Of a stretch of DNA of 64,000 nucleotides, positions 51,958 through 61,308 are shown piece after piece. The stretch comes from Stutzerimonas stutzeri (GTDB taxonomy: Bacteria > Pseudomonadota > Gammaproteobacteria > Pseudomonadales > Pseudomonadaceae): NCBI RefSeq assembly GCF_009789555.1, contig NZ_CP046902.1, positions 670,001 through 734,000 of the forward strand, given 5' to 3'. The translations under genes and the position numbers were made by a program. Each line of letters begins with the position of its first letter. The first letter of the stretch is position 1. Below the pieces are notes generated by a model. It was not told where the DNA came from. It saw only the letters and a program-made list of their open reading frames with translations, and ran no database searches.

Positions 51958-54321
51958 TCAAACTACACGCGTTTGACGGAGCCGGAGTGCGTTGAACACA
52001 ACCGATGCTGAGCTGAGGCTCATGGCCAGGGCAGCAATCATCGGAGACAGCAACAGTCCGAAGAACGGATAGAGCAGACCTGCGGCAATCGGGATGCTCA
52101 ACCCGTTGTACATAAAGGCAAACAGAAGGTTCTGACGCATATTGCGAACTGTCGCCACCGAAAGCGTGCGCGCGCGCAGTATCCCCATCAGGTCACCTTT
52201 AACGAGCGTAACTTGGGCGCTGTTCATGGCGACGTCAGTGCCCGTGCCCATCGCTATGCCGACATCAGCCCTGGCGAGCGCCGGCGCATCATTTATTCCG
52301 TCGCCTGCCATGGCGACTACTTTACCTAGGGCTTGTAGCTTAACCACCAGCGCCTCCTTGTCCTGCGGCTTCACTTCGCCATGCACCTCATCGATCGATA
52401 GCTCACGAGCCACCGCGCGGGCAGTAGTAAGCCCGTCGCCGGTGGCCATGATGACTTGCACGCCCTCCGCTTGGAGCCGAGCTACAGCTTCCTTGGAAGT
52501 CGGTTTGATTGGGTCCGATACGGCCAGCAAGCCGGCAAGTGCCCCATCAACAGCCAGGTAAACAATGCTGGTACCGCTCTCGCGCATTTTTTCTGCCTGA
52601 TATTTCAACGGCTCGACGCTCACACCCGCATCTTCCATAAGCGCGGTGTTGCCTAGCTGTAGCTGCTTGCCTTCCACCAGACCACGGACTCCGATACCTG
52701 ACCCTGACTCGAAGGTCTCTGGCTTCGCCAGCTGGATACCTTCGCTTCTGGCATGGTCTACGATCGCGTGGGCTAGGGGATGCTCACTACCTTGATCCAA
52801 GCTGGCAGACAAACGGATGACTTCCTGCGAGTCAAACGGCGTGACGCCTATGGCCCGATCGAAGACAGGTCGGCCCTCGGTCAAGGTTCCTGTTTTATCG
52901 ACAATCAGCGTGTCTACCTTACGGACATTTTCGATGGCGCCTGCGTCTCTGAAAAGCACTCCACTTCCAGCCGCTTTGCCTGTGGCAACCATGATCGACA
53001 TAGGCGTTGCCAGGCCAAGTGCGCAAGGGCAAGCAATGATCAGAACCGCAACTGCATTGATCAGGCCGAATACCCAGCCCTGGTCAGGCCCGAACAGGCC
53101 CCATGCAAAGAATGTCAGCAAGGCGATACCGATGACCGTCAGCACGAAATAACCTGCAACCGTGTCTGCCATTCGCTGCATGGGTGCTTTGGAGCGTTGT
53201 GCATTCGCAACCATCTGGACGATTTGTGAAAGCATGGTCCCGGAGCCAACCTTAGTGGCTCGCATGACAAGCGAGCCGCTCGTGTTCATCGTCGCGCCGA
53301 TAAGCGAATCGCCTGTCCGCTTCGTCACCGGAACCGGCTCGCCCGTTAGCATGGATTCGTCGACGGCGCTCTCGCCCTCTAACACCTCTCCATCAACGGG
53401 TACCTTTTCACCAGGACGAACGCGCAGATGGTCGCCCTCGTGAACATGTGTGAGCGGGATGTCCTCCTCGGAACCATCCTTGGCGATACGGCGAGCTGTT
53501 TTGGGTGATAAGCCAAGCAGGGACTTGATTGCGGAAGATGTCTGAGAGCGGGCCTTCAGTTCGAGCAGCTGACCTAAAAGCGTCAGTGAAATGATGACCG
53601 CTGCGGCTTCGTAGTAAACGCCTATCCGGCCGCCCACAGTGAATGACTCTGGAAATATGCTCGGTAAGACGGTTGCTACGATGCTGTAAATATACGCAGC
53701 CCCTGTGCCAAGCCCGATCAACGTCCACATGTTTGGGCTGCGATGCTTAACTGATGCGAAACCGCGCACGAAAAATGGCCAACCTGCCCACAAGACAACC
53801 GGGGTCGTAAGGGCTAGTTCAACCCAGTTCTGGCTAGCGCCGTGAAACAGCGGTATCGCATGTCCCGCCATTGCCAACAGGGTTACTGCTACGGTCAGGG
53901 GCAGAGACCACCAGAATCGCTTCGAGAAGTCCTTGAGTTCGGGATTCTCCTCCTCGTCGAGTTCAGGGATCAGAGGTTCCAATGACATCCCGCAGATAGG
54001 GCAATCACCTGGACCCATTTGGCGGATCTCAGGGTGCATCGGGCAGGTGTACTCGGTCGTTGCATCACCGGCGGACGCCTTCTGTGCGGGCGGCGTGGAT
54101 GCCTGAGGCGATGACCCATGAGCCTGCTGTGCAGCAAGATATCTAGCAGGGTCAGAACGGAACTTGGTCCGGCACCCCTGGCTGCAGAAGCGGTAAGTGG
54201 TTCCTTGGTAATCCTGCTCATGCTCGCTGTTCTCTTTCACCTTCATCCCGCAGACCGGGTCTGTGAGCGGTGCTGATCCTTTCGTTTGGTCAGGCTGATG
54301 GTGGCAATGCGAGGAGGACAT
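51958..54321 (-). CDS. Copper-exporting P-type ATPase with YHS domain
   Basis: This 787-aa P1B ATPase has an N-terminal His stretch ([10 protein letters not shown]), a YHS metal-binding domain ([20 protein letters not shown]), a heavy-metal-binding stretch ([23 protein letters not shown]), eight membrane segments, the Cu(I) motif [11 protein letters not shown] and DKTGTLTEG. It exports Cu(I) from the cytoplasm. The usual CxxC heavy-metal-associated domains are replaced by the YHS and PMHP-type ones. A CopR box lies 132 bases upstream; it probably opens the unit that ends with cusF. Confidence 0.95.
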   Translation of the reverse strand: MSSSHCHHQPDQTKGSAPLTDPVCGMKVKENSEHEQDYQGTTYRFCSQGCRTKFRSDPARYLAAQQAHGSSPQASTPPAQKASAGDATTEYTCPMHPEIRQMGPGDCPICGMSLEPLIPELDEEENPELKDFSKRFWWSLPLTVAVTLLAMAGHAIPLFHGASQNWVELALTTPVVLWAGWPFFVRGFASVKHRSPNMWTLIGLGTGAAYIYSIVATVLPSIFPESFTVGGRIGVYYEAAAVIISLTLLGQLLELKARSQTSSAIKSLLGLSPKTARRIAKDGSEEDIPLTHVHEGDHLRVRPGEKVPVDGEVLEGESAVDESMLTGEPVPVTKRTGDSLIGATMNTSGSLVMRATKVGSGTMLSQIVQMVANAQRSKAPMQRMADTVAGYFVLTVIGIALLTFFAWGLFGPDQGWVFGLINAVAVLIIACPCALGLATPMSIMVATGKAAGSGVLFRDAGAIENVRKVDTLIVDKTGTLTEGRPVFDRAIGVTPFDSQEVIRLSASLDQGSEHPLAHAIVDHARSEGIQLAKPETFESGSGIGVRGLVEGKQLQLGNTALMEDAGVSVEPLKYQAEKMRESGTSIVYLAVDGALAGLLAVSDPIKPTSKEAVARLQAEGVQVIMATGDGLTTARAVARELSIDEVHGEVKPQDKEALVVKLQALGKVVAMAGDGINDAPALARADVGIAMGTGTDVAMNSAQVTLVKGDLMGILRARTLSVATVRNMRQNLLFAFMYNGLSIPIAAGLLYPFFGLLLSPMIAALAMSLSSASVVFNALRLRQTRVV

Positions 54322-54453
54322 GCGAGCTCCTTGGATGAGTTAGTTAGCAGCGAACGTGGCAAGTACACCGACGGTTACGGAGTATTCTTCCAGTCTTGCT
54401 GAGTCTGACAGCCACCATATGAAAAGCGTCCTGACCTAAAGCTGATGCGCTGA

Positions 54454-54467
54454 TTACATTTTTGTAA
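54454..54467 (-). promoter_or_regulatory. CopR box upstream of the copper ATPase gene
   Basis: TTACATTTTTGTAA, a perfect TTACA-N4-TGTAA palindrome, 132 bases before the start at 54321. Confidence 0.7.
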
Positions 54468-54619
54468 GCTTGCCGGGCACTTAAGGGCGACTTGCTGTTA
54501 GGAAGGCGGCATTTCCGCATGTGCGCTATAAGGCGGTCCGTCGATATGGATCCGCATAGAAGGACTGAACTGATCAACTACGCCTCGTACCGCTGAGTGT
54601 CATGCGGAGATGCAAAGTG

Positions 54620-54748
54620 GCGAATACCCACGTGATGGTGGCGAAGTTCGCCGACCACCTGCCGTTGTACCGGCAGGAGAAGATATTCGGCCGCGCCGGC
54701 TTGGCGATTGCGCGCTCCACGCTGGTTCGATGGGTCGGACTTGGGTAA
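54620..54748 (+). mobile_element. IS66-family transposase remnant
   Basis: The plus strand encodes HVMVAKFADHLPLYRQEKIF then GRAGLAIARSTLVRWVG, close to the IS66 TnpC stretch VAKYADHLPLYRQEQIFGRAGL. It breaks off after WVG at a frame-ending TAA. Only about 40 codons remain; neither IS end nor accessory genes are visible. Confidence 0.7.
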
Positions 54749-54774
54749 TTCGGCTTAACCAACCTAGACATAAC

Positions 54775-55341
54775 TCACAAAGCTGATAAGTGCTCATAGA
54801 GGATCGTTGAACCTACCACCATCAGCACAATGCCACCGACGATTTCCGCACGCTTGCCCACGAGAGTACCCAGTGCGCGTCCTAGCAATACGCCGATAGT
54901 CACCATGAACGTTGTGGCCACGCCAATGGCCAGCGCTGCTACCAGGATATTAACGTCTACAAATGCTAGACCTACTCCCACTGCAAGTGCATCGATGCTG
55001 GTCGCGAAAGCTGTGATAGCCAGGATGAAGAAGGAATGTTGGTCAGGCTTTTCTTGCCCGACTTCATCGTGCTTGATGCCGTTGTAGATCATGTGAAAAC
55101 CGAGTACCAGCAACAGCGTGAACGCAATCCAATGATCCCAGCTTTCAACAAATTGGGTAGCCACCTGGCCAATGCCCCAGCCGATGATCGGGGTGATGGT
55201 CTCGATTACACCAAAGATCAGGCCGGTACGCAGCGCTTCAATAAGGCGCGGTTTATGAAGACTGGCGCCCTTGCCGAGAGCCGCTGCAAAGGCGTCTGTG
55301 GACATTGCAAGCGCGAGAAAGAAGAGGGAAATCGGGTTCAC
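54775..55341 (-). CDS. mntP: Manganese efflux pump MntP
   Basis: This 188-aa membrane protein has six helices, the start motif [16 protein letters not shown] and the second [15 protein letters not shown], the two conserved Asp-containing repeats of MntP. It exports Mn(II). A yybP-ykoY-type riboswitch fills its leader. A GGAAG lies before ATG 55341. It marks the return to backbone sequence. Confidence 0.95.
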   Translation of the reverse strand: MNPISLFFLALAMSTDAFAAALGKGASLHKPRLIEALRTGLIFGVIETITPIIGWGIGQVATQFVESWDHWIAFTLLLVLGFHMIYNGIKHDEVGQEKPDQHSFFILAITAFATSIDALAVGVGLAFVDVNILVAALAIGVATTFMVTIGVLLGRALGTLVGKRAEIVGGIVLMVVGSTILYEHLSAL

Positions 55342-55394
55342 GGTTAACTTCCGGTCGGGCTAGGAGTCAACGACACAACCACACGCCCGACTTA

Positions 55395-55513
55395 GGCATG
55401 GATGCATCGTTGGTCTCGCCAACCAGAAGGTGTTCGTGCCACGGCATGATGCCGAAGATGTTGACACGAACGCTCTAGACCGGAGTCAGGAGCAGGCTAC
55501 TCCCCAACAAGGG
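55395..55513 (-). promoter_or_regulatory. yybP-ykoY manganese riboswitch in the mntP leader
   Basis: The minus strand has the aptamer signatures in order: GGGGAGTAGCC (55495-55505), CGTGTCAACA and GGTTGGCGAGACC (about 55410-55425). Downstream a GTCGGGC/GCCCGAC pairing sits just before the mntP ribosome site and may form the expression platform. Mn(II) binding turns on mntP in related systems. Confidence 0.85.
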
Positions 55514-55749
55514 GCGCGACTATAACCTTATGAATGTCAGAAAAATATCAAATCTTGAGATGCTTAAATGTCAAAGCTCCTCCGCCTTTGCCGAGCGGTT
55601 CCAGTCAGACGACAGTAGCTCGGCCATACACGGCCACCATCGTCTTGGCTTCTGGAATTTTGGAGGTGTGTTGGCCGGACGCTTACTCGGCAATGGCTAA
55701 ATCGCTTCATGATGAACTTATGCCATTAGTGGCGCTCTGAGACTAAGCG

Positions 55750-55944
55750 CGTTGTTAGCCTTTGGCCTCCCCTCCCAAAGGTCAGCAACGTGTCAATCCA
55801 GCTTAGGATTGACACCCTCGCTGGGCTGTCGCGACGGAGTTCGCATCGTTTCAAAGGATGATGAAATGAGAATACCGCAGGGTGCGGTAAAAGGAACTGG
55901 ACGCAGCCCGTTAAAAGGCCCTGTAGTGATACAGGGCCTTTTTT
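55750..55944 (+). ncRNA. Candidate structured small RNA ending at a strong terminator
   Basis: Three stem-loops in a row are visible: a 9-bp stem TGTCAATCC/GGATTGACA (55791-55814), ACCGCA/TGCGGT (about 55874-55888) and the terminator at 55915-55944. GGA motifs occur between (AAGGATG, AAGGAACTGGACG), as in RsmX/Y/Z-type RNAs. The 5' end is not defined, and no known family was recognised. Confidence 0.45.
55915..55944 (+). terminator. Strong intrinsic terminator
   Basis: A perfect 10-bp stem AAGGCCCTGT/ACAGGGCCTT with a six-base loop ends in six T. No protein gene precedes it closely. Confidence 0.88.
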
Positions 55945-56485
55945 AAAAAGTGGTACTGCGTGGTATTCGATTCAATCGCGGAGCACAGAGTTCTAATTCA
56001 TGGCGAACTTCACCCACGAGCTTTTTGATCCCGTGAGAGGAGCCCATCCTATGAAGGTTTATCCCGCAACAACCAGATGTGGCTCGCCTGTAGCTGCATC
56101 GTAGATGCGTATCCTTGCGCTCGATGAGTCATGCGAGCAACGGCATGAGTGCGGGCCGACCGCAAACCCAACCATCACCGCCAACGCCGGTTAGGAAACA
56201 GGGCTGCGCTTGATAAGCGCTAATAACAGCGCGATACAGACCACAACGCCGCATAAGATATACGAGTGCAATATTCAGCTGGGTCCTGAAGGCTCCGAAT
56301 CCGGTACTTGTATTACGAGCAGCGCACGCCGCCAATGTTCCGTCTGAGCGTCGGTGCCGCTTATGTGTCTAGGTTTGTCGTGGTTTACAACTAGGAATGC
56401 GTGCTGTCGAAAAAAGATCCCTAATTATGCGAAACGTTATACTTTTGGCTTTTCTAGCTATACGGCTACCGGCCCGGAAGCATCT

Positions 56486-56878
56486 TCAGTAGTGAGTGAC
56501 GAGTGCCCAGGCCCCACTTAGTAAGGACAGCCAAATGAGGACGACCACGATTGCCGCGCCCCAACTCACAGGGCGAGGTGAGTGGCTGGAATCCCACTCC
56601 TCGGCCTGGAGTCGGCACTTCTCCAGCACTGGGGCCGGCAATAGACGAATAACCAGCCAGATCCCCAAAGGCAACAAAATGACATCGTCTAGATAACCTA
56701 ATATCGGGATAAAGTCGGGAATCAAATCAATCGGACTCAGGGCATAGGCGACTACCGCAATAGCTACAACCTTTGGTAGCCAGGGAGTGTCGGGGTGCTT
56801 GCAGCTGAACCACAACACCATTACCTGCCGCTTAAGAGCCCTGGCCCATTGGAGGACGCGCTGTAATTTTTTGCTCAT
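56486..56878 (-). CDS. YkvA family (DUF1232) membrane protein
   Basis: This 130-aa protein has the YkvA core VVAYALSPIDLIPDFIPILGYLDDVILLPLGIW (residues about 42-75, split by its turn) and a final membrane segment (106-126). The function is unknown. It lies alone between non-coding stretches; ATG 56878 was chosen for the N-terminal MSKKLQRVLQ. Confidence 0.9.
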   Translation of the reverse strand: MSKKLQRVLQWARALKRQVMVLWFSCKHPDTPWLPKVVAIAVVAYALSPIDLIPDFIPILGYLDDVILLPLGIWLVIRLLPAPVLEKCRLQAEEWDSSHSPRPVSWGAAIVVVLIWLSLLSGAWALVTHY

Positions 56879-57274
56879 GAAATTTCCTTTATCAAATAGT
56901 GGCTATTCTATCTACTAGATATGGGCTTCCAACTCCGAACGGTACTGTCTTGGGAAGCATGGCGTGCCGACATTCTCATATAAGACGGAATTCGAAGGCC
57001 AAAACTACATACGGGGCTTTCCAAGCAGGTCGAGGCAGCATAGCTCCCGAGCTCCCGGGGATTCGCCATGCATTGGTTTGGGCAGACTTGCGTGGATCTT
57101 CCAATCATTACTTTGACAAAAATTTCATCCGCGATTGATTATCGTCTCGACGGAGTTGGCTCAACGGCCTGTCGCGCACGGTTTTCGTGGCGGATAGGCT
57201 AATAAGGAGTAATGCCATTGAAGTTGAAGAATCTCTACGCCATTAACGTGCGCAGACCAAAACCACGCACGCCT
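56879..57274. other. Intergenic region upstream of the lipoprotein gene
   Basis: This gap of about 400 bases holds no supported gene. AAGGAG (57204-57209) lies just before an upstream in-frame ATG (57212) of the lipoprotein frame. Confidence 0.45.
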
Positions 57275-57649
57275 ATGCGGGAAGTAATTAAACCATGCGG
57301 CATGCTTATAGCCGGCCTACTGGCAGCGGTATCGCTGGCGGGTTGCCAAAGCACTCATGAGCAACTGATCGCCGAGGGTTATCCCGTGGAGTTTGCTGAC
57401 GGTTTCGAGGCCGGATGCAGCAGTGGACGGCAAGCCGCAGGTGCGCTAGATAAATTTCGAAAAAATGTCCCTCGCTATCTCGCCCAACCCCTTTATGCAG
57501 AAGGCTGGAACGACGGCTTTCGTCAATGCGAGGCCACGGCGGACCGCTCCGCTGAACGCGAGGCGTGGGACCGAAACTGGAGCGACCGCGACAGGGAATG
57601 GCGGCACCATGTCGACCAAGCCAAGGGGCAGGCATTGCGACGCAAATGA
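57275..57649 (+). CDS. Small lipoprotein, unknown
   Basis: This 124-aa protein has a lipoprotein signal peptide with the lipobox SLAGC (Cys about residue 23) and a mature part with helix-rich DGFEAGCSSGRQAAG and a charged C-terminal half (DRSAEREAWDRNWSDRDREW). ATG 57275 gives a short signal; an upstream ATG 57212 with a close AAGGAG is possible, adding 21 residues. No family recognised. Confidence 0.7.
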   Translation: MREVIKPCGMLIAGLLAAVSLAGCQSTHEQLIAEGYPVEFADGFEAGCSSGRQAAGALDKFRKNVPRYLAQPLYAEGWNDGFRQCEATADRSAEREAWDRNWSDRDREWRHHVDQAKGQALRRK

Positions 57650-57749
57650 GTCGCTTAAAGAACGGCGCCGCAGCTTTCCAGCATCTGTAAGGCTGCCATT
57701 TCGCTGTGTTTTGTCCGCCTTGATAGGTTGGATGGGGAGTTATCGCAGG

Positions 57750-58505
57750 TTATATGGGCGGAGCCCGCACCTTGACGCGAGAGCTAGTACCAGCCGCTCC
57801 GGCAGTTTCTGCAACCGATCGATACAAAACCAGCCGGTAGGTCAATAGGCAGATCACCCAGTCGAACAACAGTGTCCAGACATTGTGGGAAAGAAAGTGG
57901 GCGCCCTGCATCATGCGTCCAACGGAGAACACTGCTCCCAAACCCAGAGCTAGCCCAAGAGCCCATGCCGCCGCGCGCGGTCGGCGGTCGCGGAGAAAAA
58001 AATAGAGAGCAATCAGCGAAAACCCGGCAGAAGCGTGTCCTCCCGGCCAGCAACGTCCGGGTTTGAGGGTCGGGGCACGCTCGCTCAGTAACGGGGTGTA
58101 GGTTTCCACGCCCCCGAAATCGCTTAGGCTCCATGGGCAATGAACAGCCGTAAGCGCCTTCAGTGGCGTAACAATACTGGTGGATAAAGCCAGCGCAAGT
58201 ACCAGATAGCCCAGCGGTCGGCGCCAGACTTTCAACCTTGTCGGCAGCAAGCTCAGCAAAAAACCGAGAATAGCCAGAGCTCCGATTCCGATCACCGCTT
58301 GCTTGGCGCGGTCGTGCAGTACATCTTCAAGAAACCAGCTGTGCCGGCCGATGAACCCGTTTTCTGGGTCGTAGAATAGTGTAGCGACCGCAAAATCGAT
58401 TTCGGTCGGTTCGCTGATCAGCAAGAGAGTCATCAGCAGGAGCGGGATACCCAGACCTAAATAGAAGTTGAAGGGCTTGGAGCCTTTCGAGGTGAGGCAG
58501 GACAT
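57750..58505 (-). CDS. PAP2-family membrane phosphatase
   Basis: This 251-aa protein has six membrane segments and the PAP2 motifs: KALTAVHCP, PGGHAS (catalytic His) and the closing GRMMQGAHFLSHN. Such enzymes remove phosphates from lipid A, undecaprenyl-PP or phosphatidyl lipids. It follows the LTA-synthase-like gene by 54 bases on the same strand, so both probably share a ColR-controlled promoter. The lipid substrate is not determined. Confidence 0.88.
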   Translation of the reverse strand: MSCLTSKGSKPFNFYLGLGIPLLLMTLLLISEPTEIDFAVATLFYDPENGFIGRHSWFLEDVLHDRAKQAVIGIGALAILGFLLSLLPTRLKVWRRPLGYLVLALALSTSIVTPLKALTAVHCPWSLSDFGGVETYTPLLSERAPTLKPGRCWPGGHASAGFSLIALYFFLRDRRPRAAAWALGLALGLGAVFSVGRMMQGAHFLSHNVWTLLFDWVICLLTYRLVLYRSVAETAGAAGTSSRVKVRAPPI

Positions 58506-58559
58506 AGCGTCACTCCTAGCGGTGCCCCCGACAGCGGGGGGGCAAGAGGGGGCGATAAC

Positions 58560-60518
58560 TTATCGCTTGCTGAGCTGGGTCTGGTTCGATCGATCTGGCT
58601 GCCAGCTCAGCAACCCTCGCGTAAAGGCGTAACTTGCACCCTGATAGAAGGCAATGTCTCGCCGGGCCAACGGGTCGGTGATCTGGACGTCTGATTCATG
58701 GCTCAGCCGCAACGCATTGTCATGGCGACGCACCGCCCGCCGAGGGCTCAATATGGCCAGATCCTCACCATCGAACAGCCCTAGGTGCTGATAGTTACCA
58801 ATCAAAGCCCGTCCAGGGGTAGCGTCCGCGCGCAGTACGTTGCGGCCGTAGAACGTCGAGGTGTAATCCATGTTGAGGAGGCCGAGCAGGGTTGGTGCCA
58901 AGTCGATCTGGCTGGTCAGCCCGGCAAACTCCTGCGGCTCGATGACCTTCGGCGCGTATACGAAAAGCGGAATATGGTAGTTGGCCACCGGCAGGTCTTC
59001 GGTTCCGGCACTTCCAGCCGTGTGGTCGGCTACGAAGATGAAGATGGTTCGATCGAACCAAGGCTTTTGCCGCGCCTGCTCCAGGAACTGCCCTATCGCA
59101 TAGTCTGTGTATTTCACCGCACCGGCCCGACCATCTCCAGATGGAATGTCGATTCGCCCTTCGGGGTAGGTGTAAGGGCGATGGTTGGACGTTGTCATCA
59201 GTTGCAGGAAAAACGGCTTTCCGGTCGCGTGATCTGCATCTGCCTGTTTTATCGCCTGAGCGTAAAGATCCTCATCGGCGACGCCCCAGGCATTCTTAAA
59301 GTGAATCTCTGACTCTGAAACGCTGCTCTGATCGACGATGCGATAGCCGTTACCGCCGAAGAAAGCATTCATATTGTCGAAGTAACCGCGTCCGCCATAC
59401 ATAAAGACGCTGTCGTAGCCCTGCTCCTTGAACTGCTGCCCCAGGCTGGCGAACCCGCTCTCACGTCCGATCCGCTTAACAATCGAGCGCCCCGGAGTCG
59501 GCGGGATCGCCAATGTGATCGCCTCTAGTCCGCGATCAGTACGCGTGCCTGTGGCATAGAAATTACTAAAAAAAAGACTCTGTTGCCGGAGTTCGTCCAT
59601 ATTTGGCGTAAGCCCACGTCCATCTCCAAAGCTCCCCAAGTATTTAGCGCTCAGACTTTCGATGGTCACAAGAACAACATTGAGTTTCAGCGGCTCGCCG
59701 GGGTTGTCAATCATCCGGCGGACGTCTAGCGAATCGGTGCCTATAAAGCGGGCGTTAGGCTCACTGACCTCCTGCCGAAGCTGAGCGGCCACCTCCTGTT
59801 TGGGCAGCGTCGCGTAGAACTGCGGGTATTCCAGCTCGTTGTTGCGAAACGCCGCGAAGAATTGAAACGGACCGTTGCTCGCCAACTCCCGTTGATAGGC
59901 GTTGCCGCCGATGCCGCGGGGAAAATCCTGACCCACGGCCAAAGTAGTGGCAACGGCAGCGAACAATATGGCGGCCAGCGTCGTCCAGGTATCCCGCCAC
60001 CGTAACAGTGGGGCCTGCAACGCGGCATCGGTGGCCTTACGCAGTAACACCGTACCTACAACGGCTATCAAGGCCAGGAATGCCAGCAGAGGATAAATTG
60101 GATAGGACTCGAGGATGTTATTGATTACCTCGTCCGAATAAACCAGGTAGTCGACCGAAATAAAGTTGAAACGCACGCCGAACTCGTCCCAGAAGAGCCA
60201 CTCAGCCACGGCTGTGAACAGCATTGCGAACAGGCTAATTGCAAGCAGCGTATGCATGAACCCGTTATGCCATGGGTGCTCCCACAGCCGGCGCGGACAG
60301 AGGACTAGATAGAGTGTCAGCGGCAGTGCCGCGTAGAGCAAAAAAGCGACGTCATACATCACCCCGATGCCATAGATACCGAACAGTTGAACGACACCGG
60401 AGTTTGCATCGCCTAAGTGGCCAATCAGTAGCGCGCTGCGGGTCAAAAAAAACACCGCCAGCCATGTTGTCAAAATCAATGATAGATAGCGAAGCTGAGC
60501 ATATCGGAGGTGCGGCAT
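58560..60518 (-). CDS. LTA-synthase-like membrane sulfatase-fold phosphotransferase
   Basis: This 652-aa protein has five N-terminal membrane segments (residues about 8-190) and an extracellular sulfatase-fold domain with TIESLSAKYLGSFGDG, the nucleophile Thr in GTRTDRGLE, and the metal-binding FVADHTAGSAG. It matches LtaS/MdoB (OpgB)-type phosphoglycerol or phosphoethanolamine transferases. In Gram-negatives such enzymes add groups to periplasmic glucans or lipid A. A ColR box lies 70 bases upstream of ATG 60518. PAP2 follows. Confidence 0.9.
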   Translation of the reverse strand: MPHLRYAQLRYLSLILTTWLAVFFLTRSALLIGHLGDANSGVVQLFGIYGIGVMYDVAFLLYAALPLTLYLVLCPRRLWEHPWHNGFMHTLLAISLFAMLFTAVAEWLFWDEFGVRFNFISVDYLVYSDEVINNILESYPIYPLLAFLALIAVVGTVLLRKATDAALQAPLLRWRDTWTTLAAILFAAVATTLAVGQDFPRGIGGNAYQRELASNGPFQFFAAFRNNELEYPQFYATLPKQEVAAQLRQEVSEPNARFIGTDSLDVRRMIDNPGEPLKLNVVLVTIESLSAKYLGSFGDGRGLTPNMDELRQQSLFFSNFYATGTRTDRGLEAITLAIPPTPGRSIVKRIGRESGFASLGQQFKEQGYDSVFMYGGRGYFDNMNAFFGGNGYRIVDQSSVSESEIHFKNAWGVADEDLYAQAIKQADADHATGKPFFLQLMTTSNHRPYTYPEGRIDIPSGDGRAGAVKYTDYAIGQFLEQARQKPWFDRTIFIFVADHTAGSAGTEDLPVANYHIPLFVYAPKVIEPQEFAGLTSQIDLAPTLLGLLNMDYTSTFYGRNVLRADATPGRALIGNYQHLGLFDGEDLAILSPRRAVRRHDNALRLSHESDVQITDPLARRDIAFYQGASYAFTRGLLSWQPDRSNQTQLSKR

Positions 60519-60587
60519 CGTATGATCCTTGGTGGATGAACGTGCCGCACTTTGCCCATCTGCCCGTGAGCCCTTCGTAAAAACGCT

Positions 60588-60603
60588 GTGAAAAAAACGT
60601 CAA
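60588..60603 (-). promoter_or_regulatory. ColR box upstream of the LTA-synthase-like gene
   Basis: The minus strand reads TTGACGTTTTTTTCAC, matching the ColR consensus of P. putida as I recall it, (T/C)(T/C)NA(C/G)NN(T/C)TTTTTCAC, in every position. It ends 70 bases before the start at 60518, and lies between that gene and colR. Confidence 0.7.
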
Positions 60604-60624
60604 CTTTCGCTGTGAGCCGTACCT

Positions 60625-61308
60625 ATGCGCATCCTCGTAATCGAAGACAATCGTGACATTCTCGCCAACGTACTCGACTACCTGCAGCTCAAGGGTTTTA
60701 CCGTCGACTGTGCTAGGGATGGGCTAAGTGGGCTACATCTGGCCGCCACCGAGCAGTACGACCTTATCGTTCTGGATATCATGCTGCCGGGCATCGATGG
60801 CTATCAGGTCTGCCAGCGTCTTCGCGAAGACGCTGGACGGGAGACACCGATCATTATGCTTACCGCGCGCGATGCCTTGAACGACCGCTTGCAGGGCCTC
60901 AACGCCGGCGCTGACGATTACCTGATCAAGCCCTTCGCATTATCAGAACTGGTGGCAAGAATCGAGGCCATCCTTCGACGCAGCCAGGGCAGCCGGAAAC
61001 GGATGCTTCAAGTCAGCGACTTGAGCCTCGACCTCGATACGTTGCATGCGGTCCGTGCTGGACGGACCCTAAAGCTCAATCCGGTCGGTTTAAAGCTACT
61101 CCAAATTCTCATGCGCAGGAGTCCTGCGGTGGTCCGTCGGGACGCGCTTGAGGATGCGCTTTGGGGGGAGAATTTGCCCGACAGCGATAGCTTGCGCAGC
61201 CACATCCATCAGCTCCGCCAAGTTATCGACAAACCCTTCGACAAGCCGTTGTTGCAAACCATCCACAGCGTCGGCTATCGCCTTTCGGAGCAACCGGATG
61301 TTAGCTAA
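60625..61308 (+). CDS. colR: Response regulator ColR
   Basis: This 227-aa OmpR-type regulator has a receiver with Asp51 ([13 protein letters not shown]), [10 protein letters not shown], and a winged-helix domain. It is identified as ColR by the following colS, warA and inaA genes in the order known from P. putida and P. aeruginosa. ColR controls envelope modification under Zn, Fe or other metal stress. It overlaps colS by 11 bases. Confidence 0.92.
   Translation: MRILVIEDNRDILANVLDYLQLKGFTVDCARDGLSGLHLAATEQYDLIVLDIMLPGIDGYQVCQRLREDAGRETPIIMLTARDALNDRLQGLNAGADDYLIKPFALSELVARIEAILRRSQGSRKRMLQVSDLSLDLDTLHAVRAGRTLKLNPVGLKLLQILMRRSPAVVRRDALEDALWGENLPDSDSLRSHIHQLRQVIDKPFDKPLLQTIHSVGYRLSEQPDVS

Larger units (their letters stand above)
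31000..54770. mobile_element. Putative copper-resistance genomic island
   Basis: This is a block of about 24 kb with lower GC, its own H-NS-like silencer, a decayed gene at the left, an IS66 fragment at the right, and only copper-related cargo in between. The backbone resumes at mntP. Edges are approximate and no integrase was found, so mechanism of entry is unknown. Confidence 0.6.
54322..54774. other. Right boundary region of the island
   Basis: This 453-base gap carries the CopR box of the ATPase gene and an IS66 transposase remnant (54620-54748), after which the mntP gene of the backbone ends. Confidence 0.55.
55542..56485. other. Intergenic region between mntP leader and ykvA-like gene
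   Basis: This stretch of about 940 bases has no supported protein gene. A 68-codon frame (55534-55740) lacks a ribosome site and known motifs. Its middle holds hairpins and a strong terminator (55915-55944) that suggest a small RNA. From 55950 to 56485 I see nothing I can support. Confidence 0.5.

Noticed and set aside
55534..55740. 68-codon frame after the mntP leader
   Set aside because: No ribosome site or family; kept as non-coding, though a small gene cannot be excluded.
56129..56335. 68-codon minus-strand frame
   Set aside because: Ordinary random frame; no signal peptide, motif or ribosome site.
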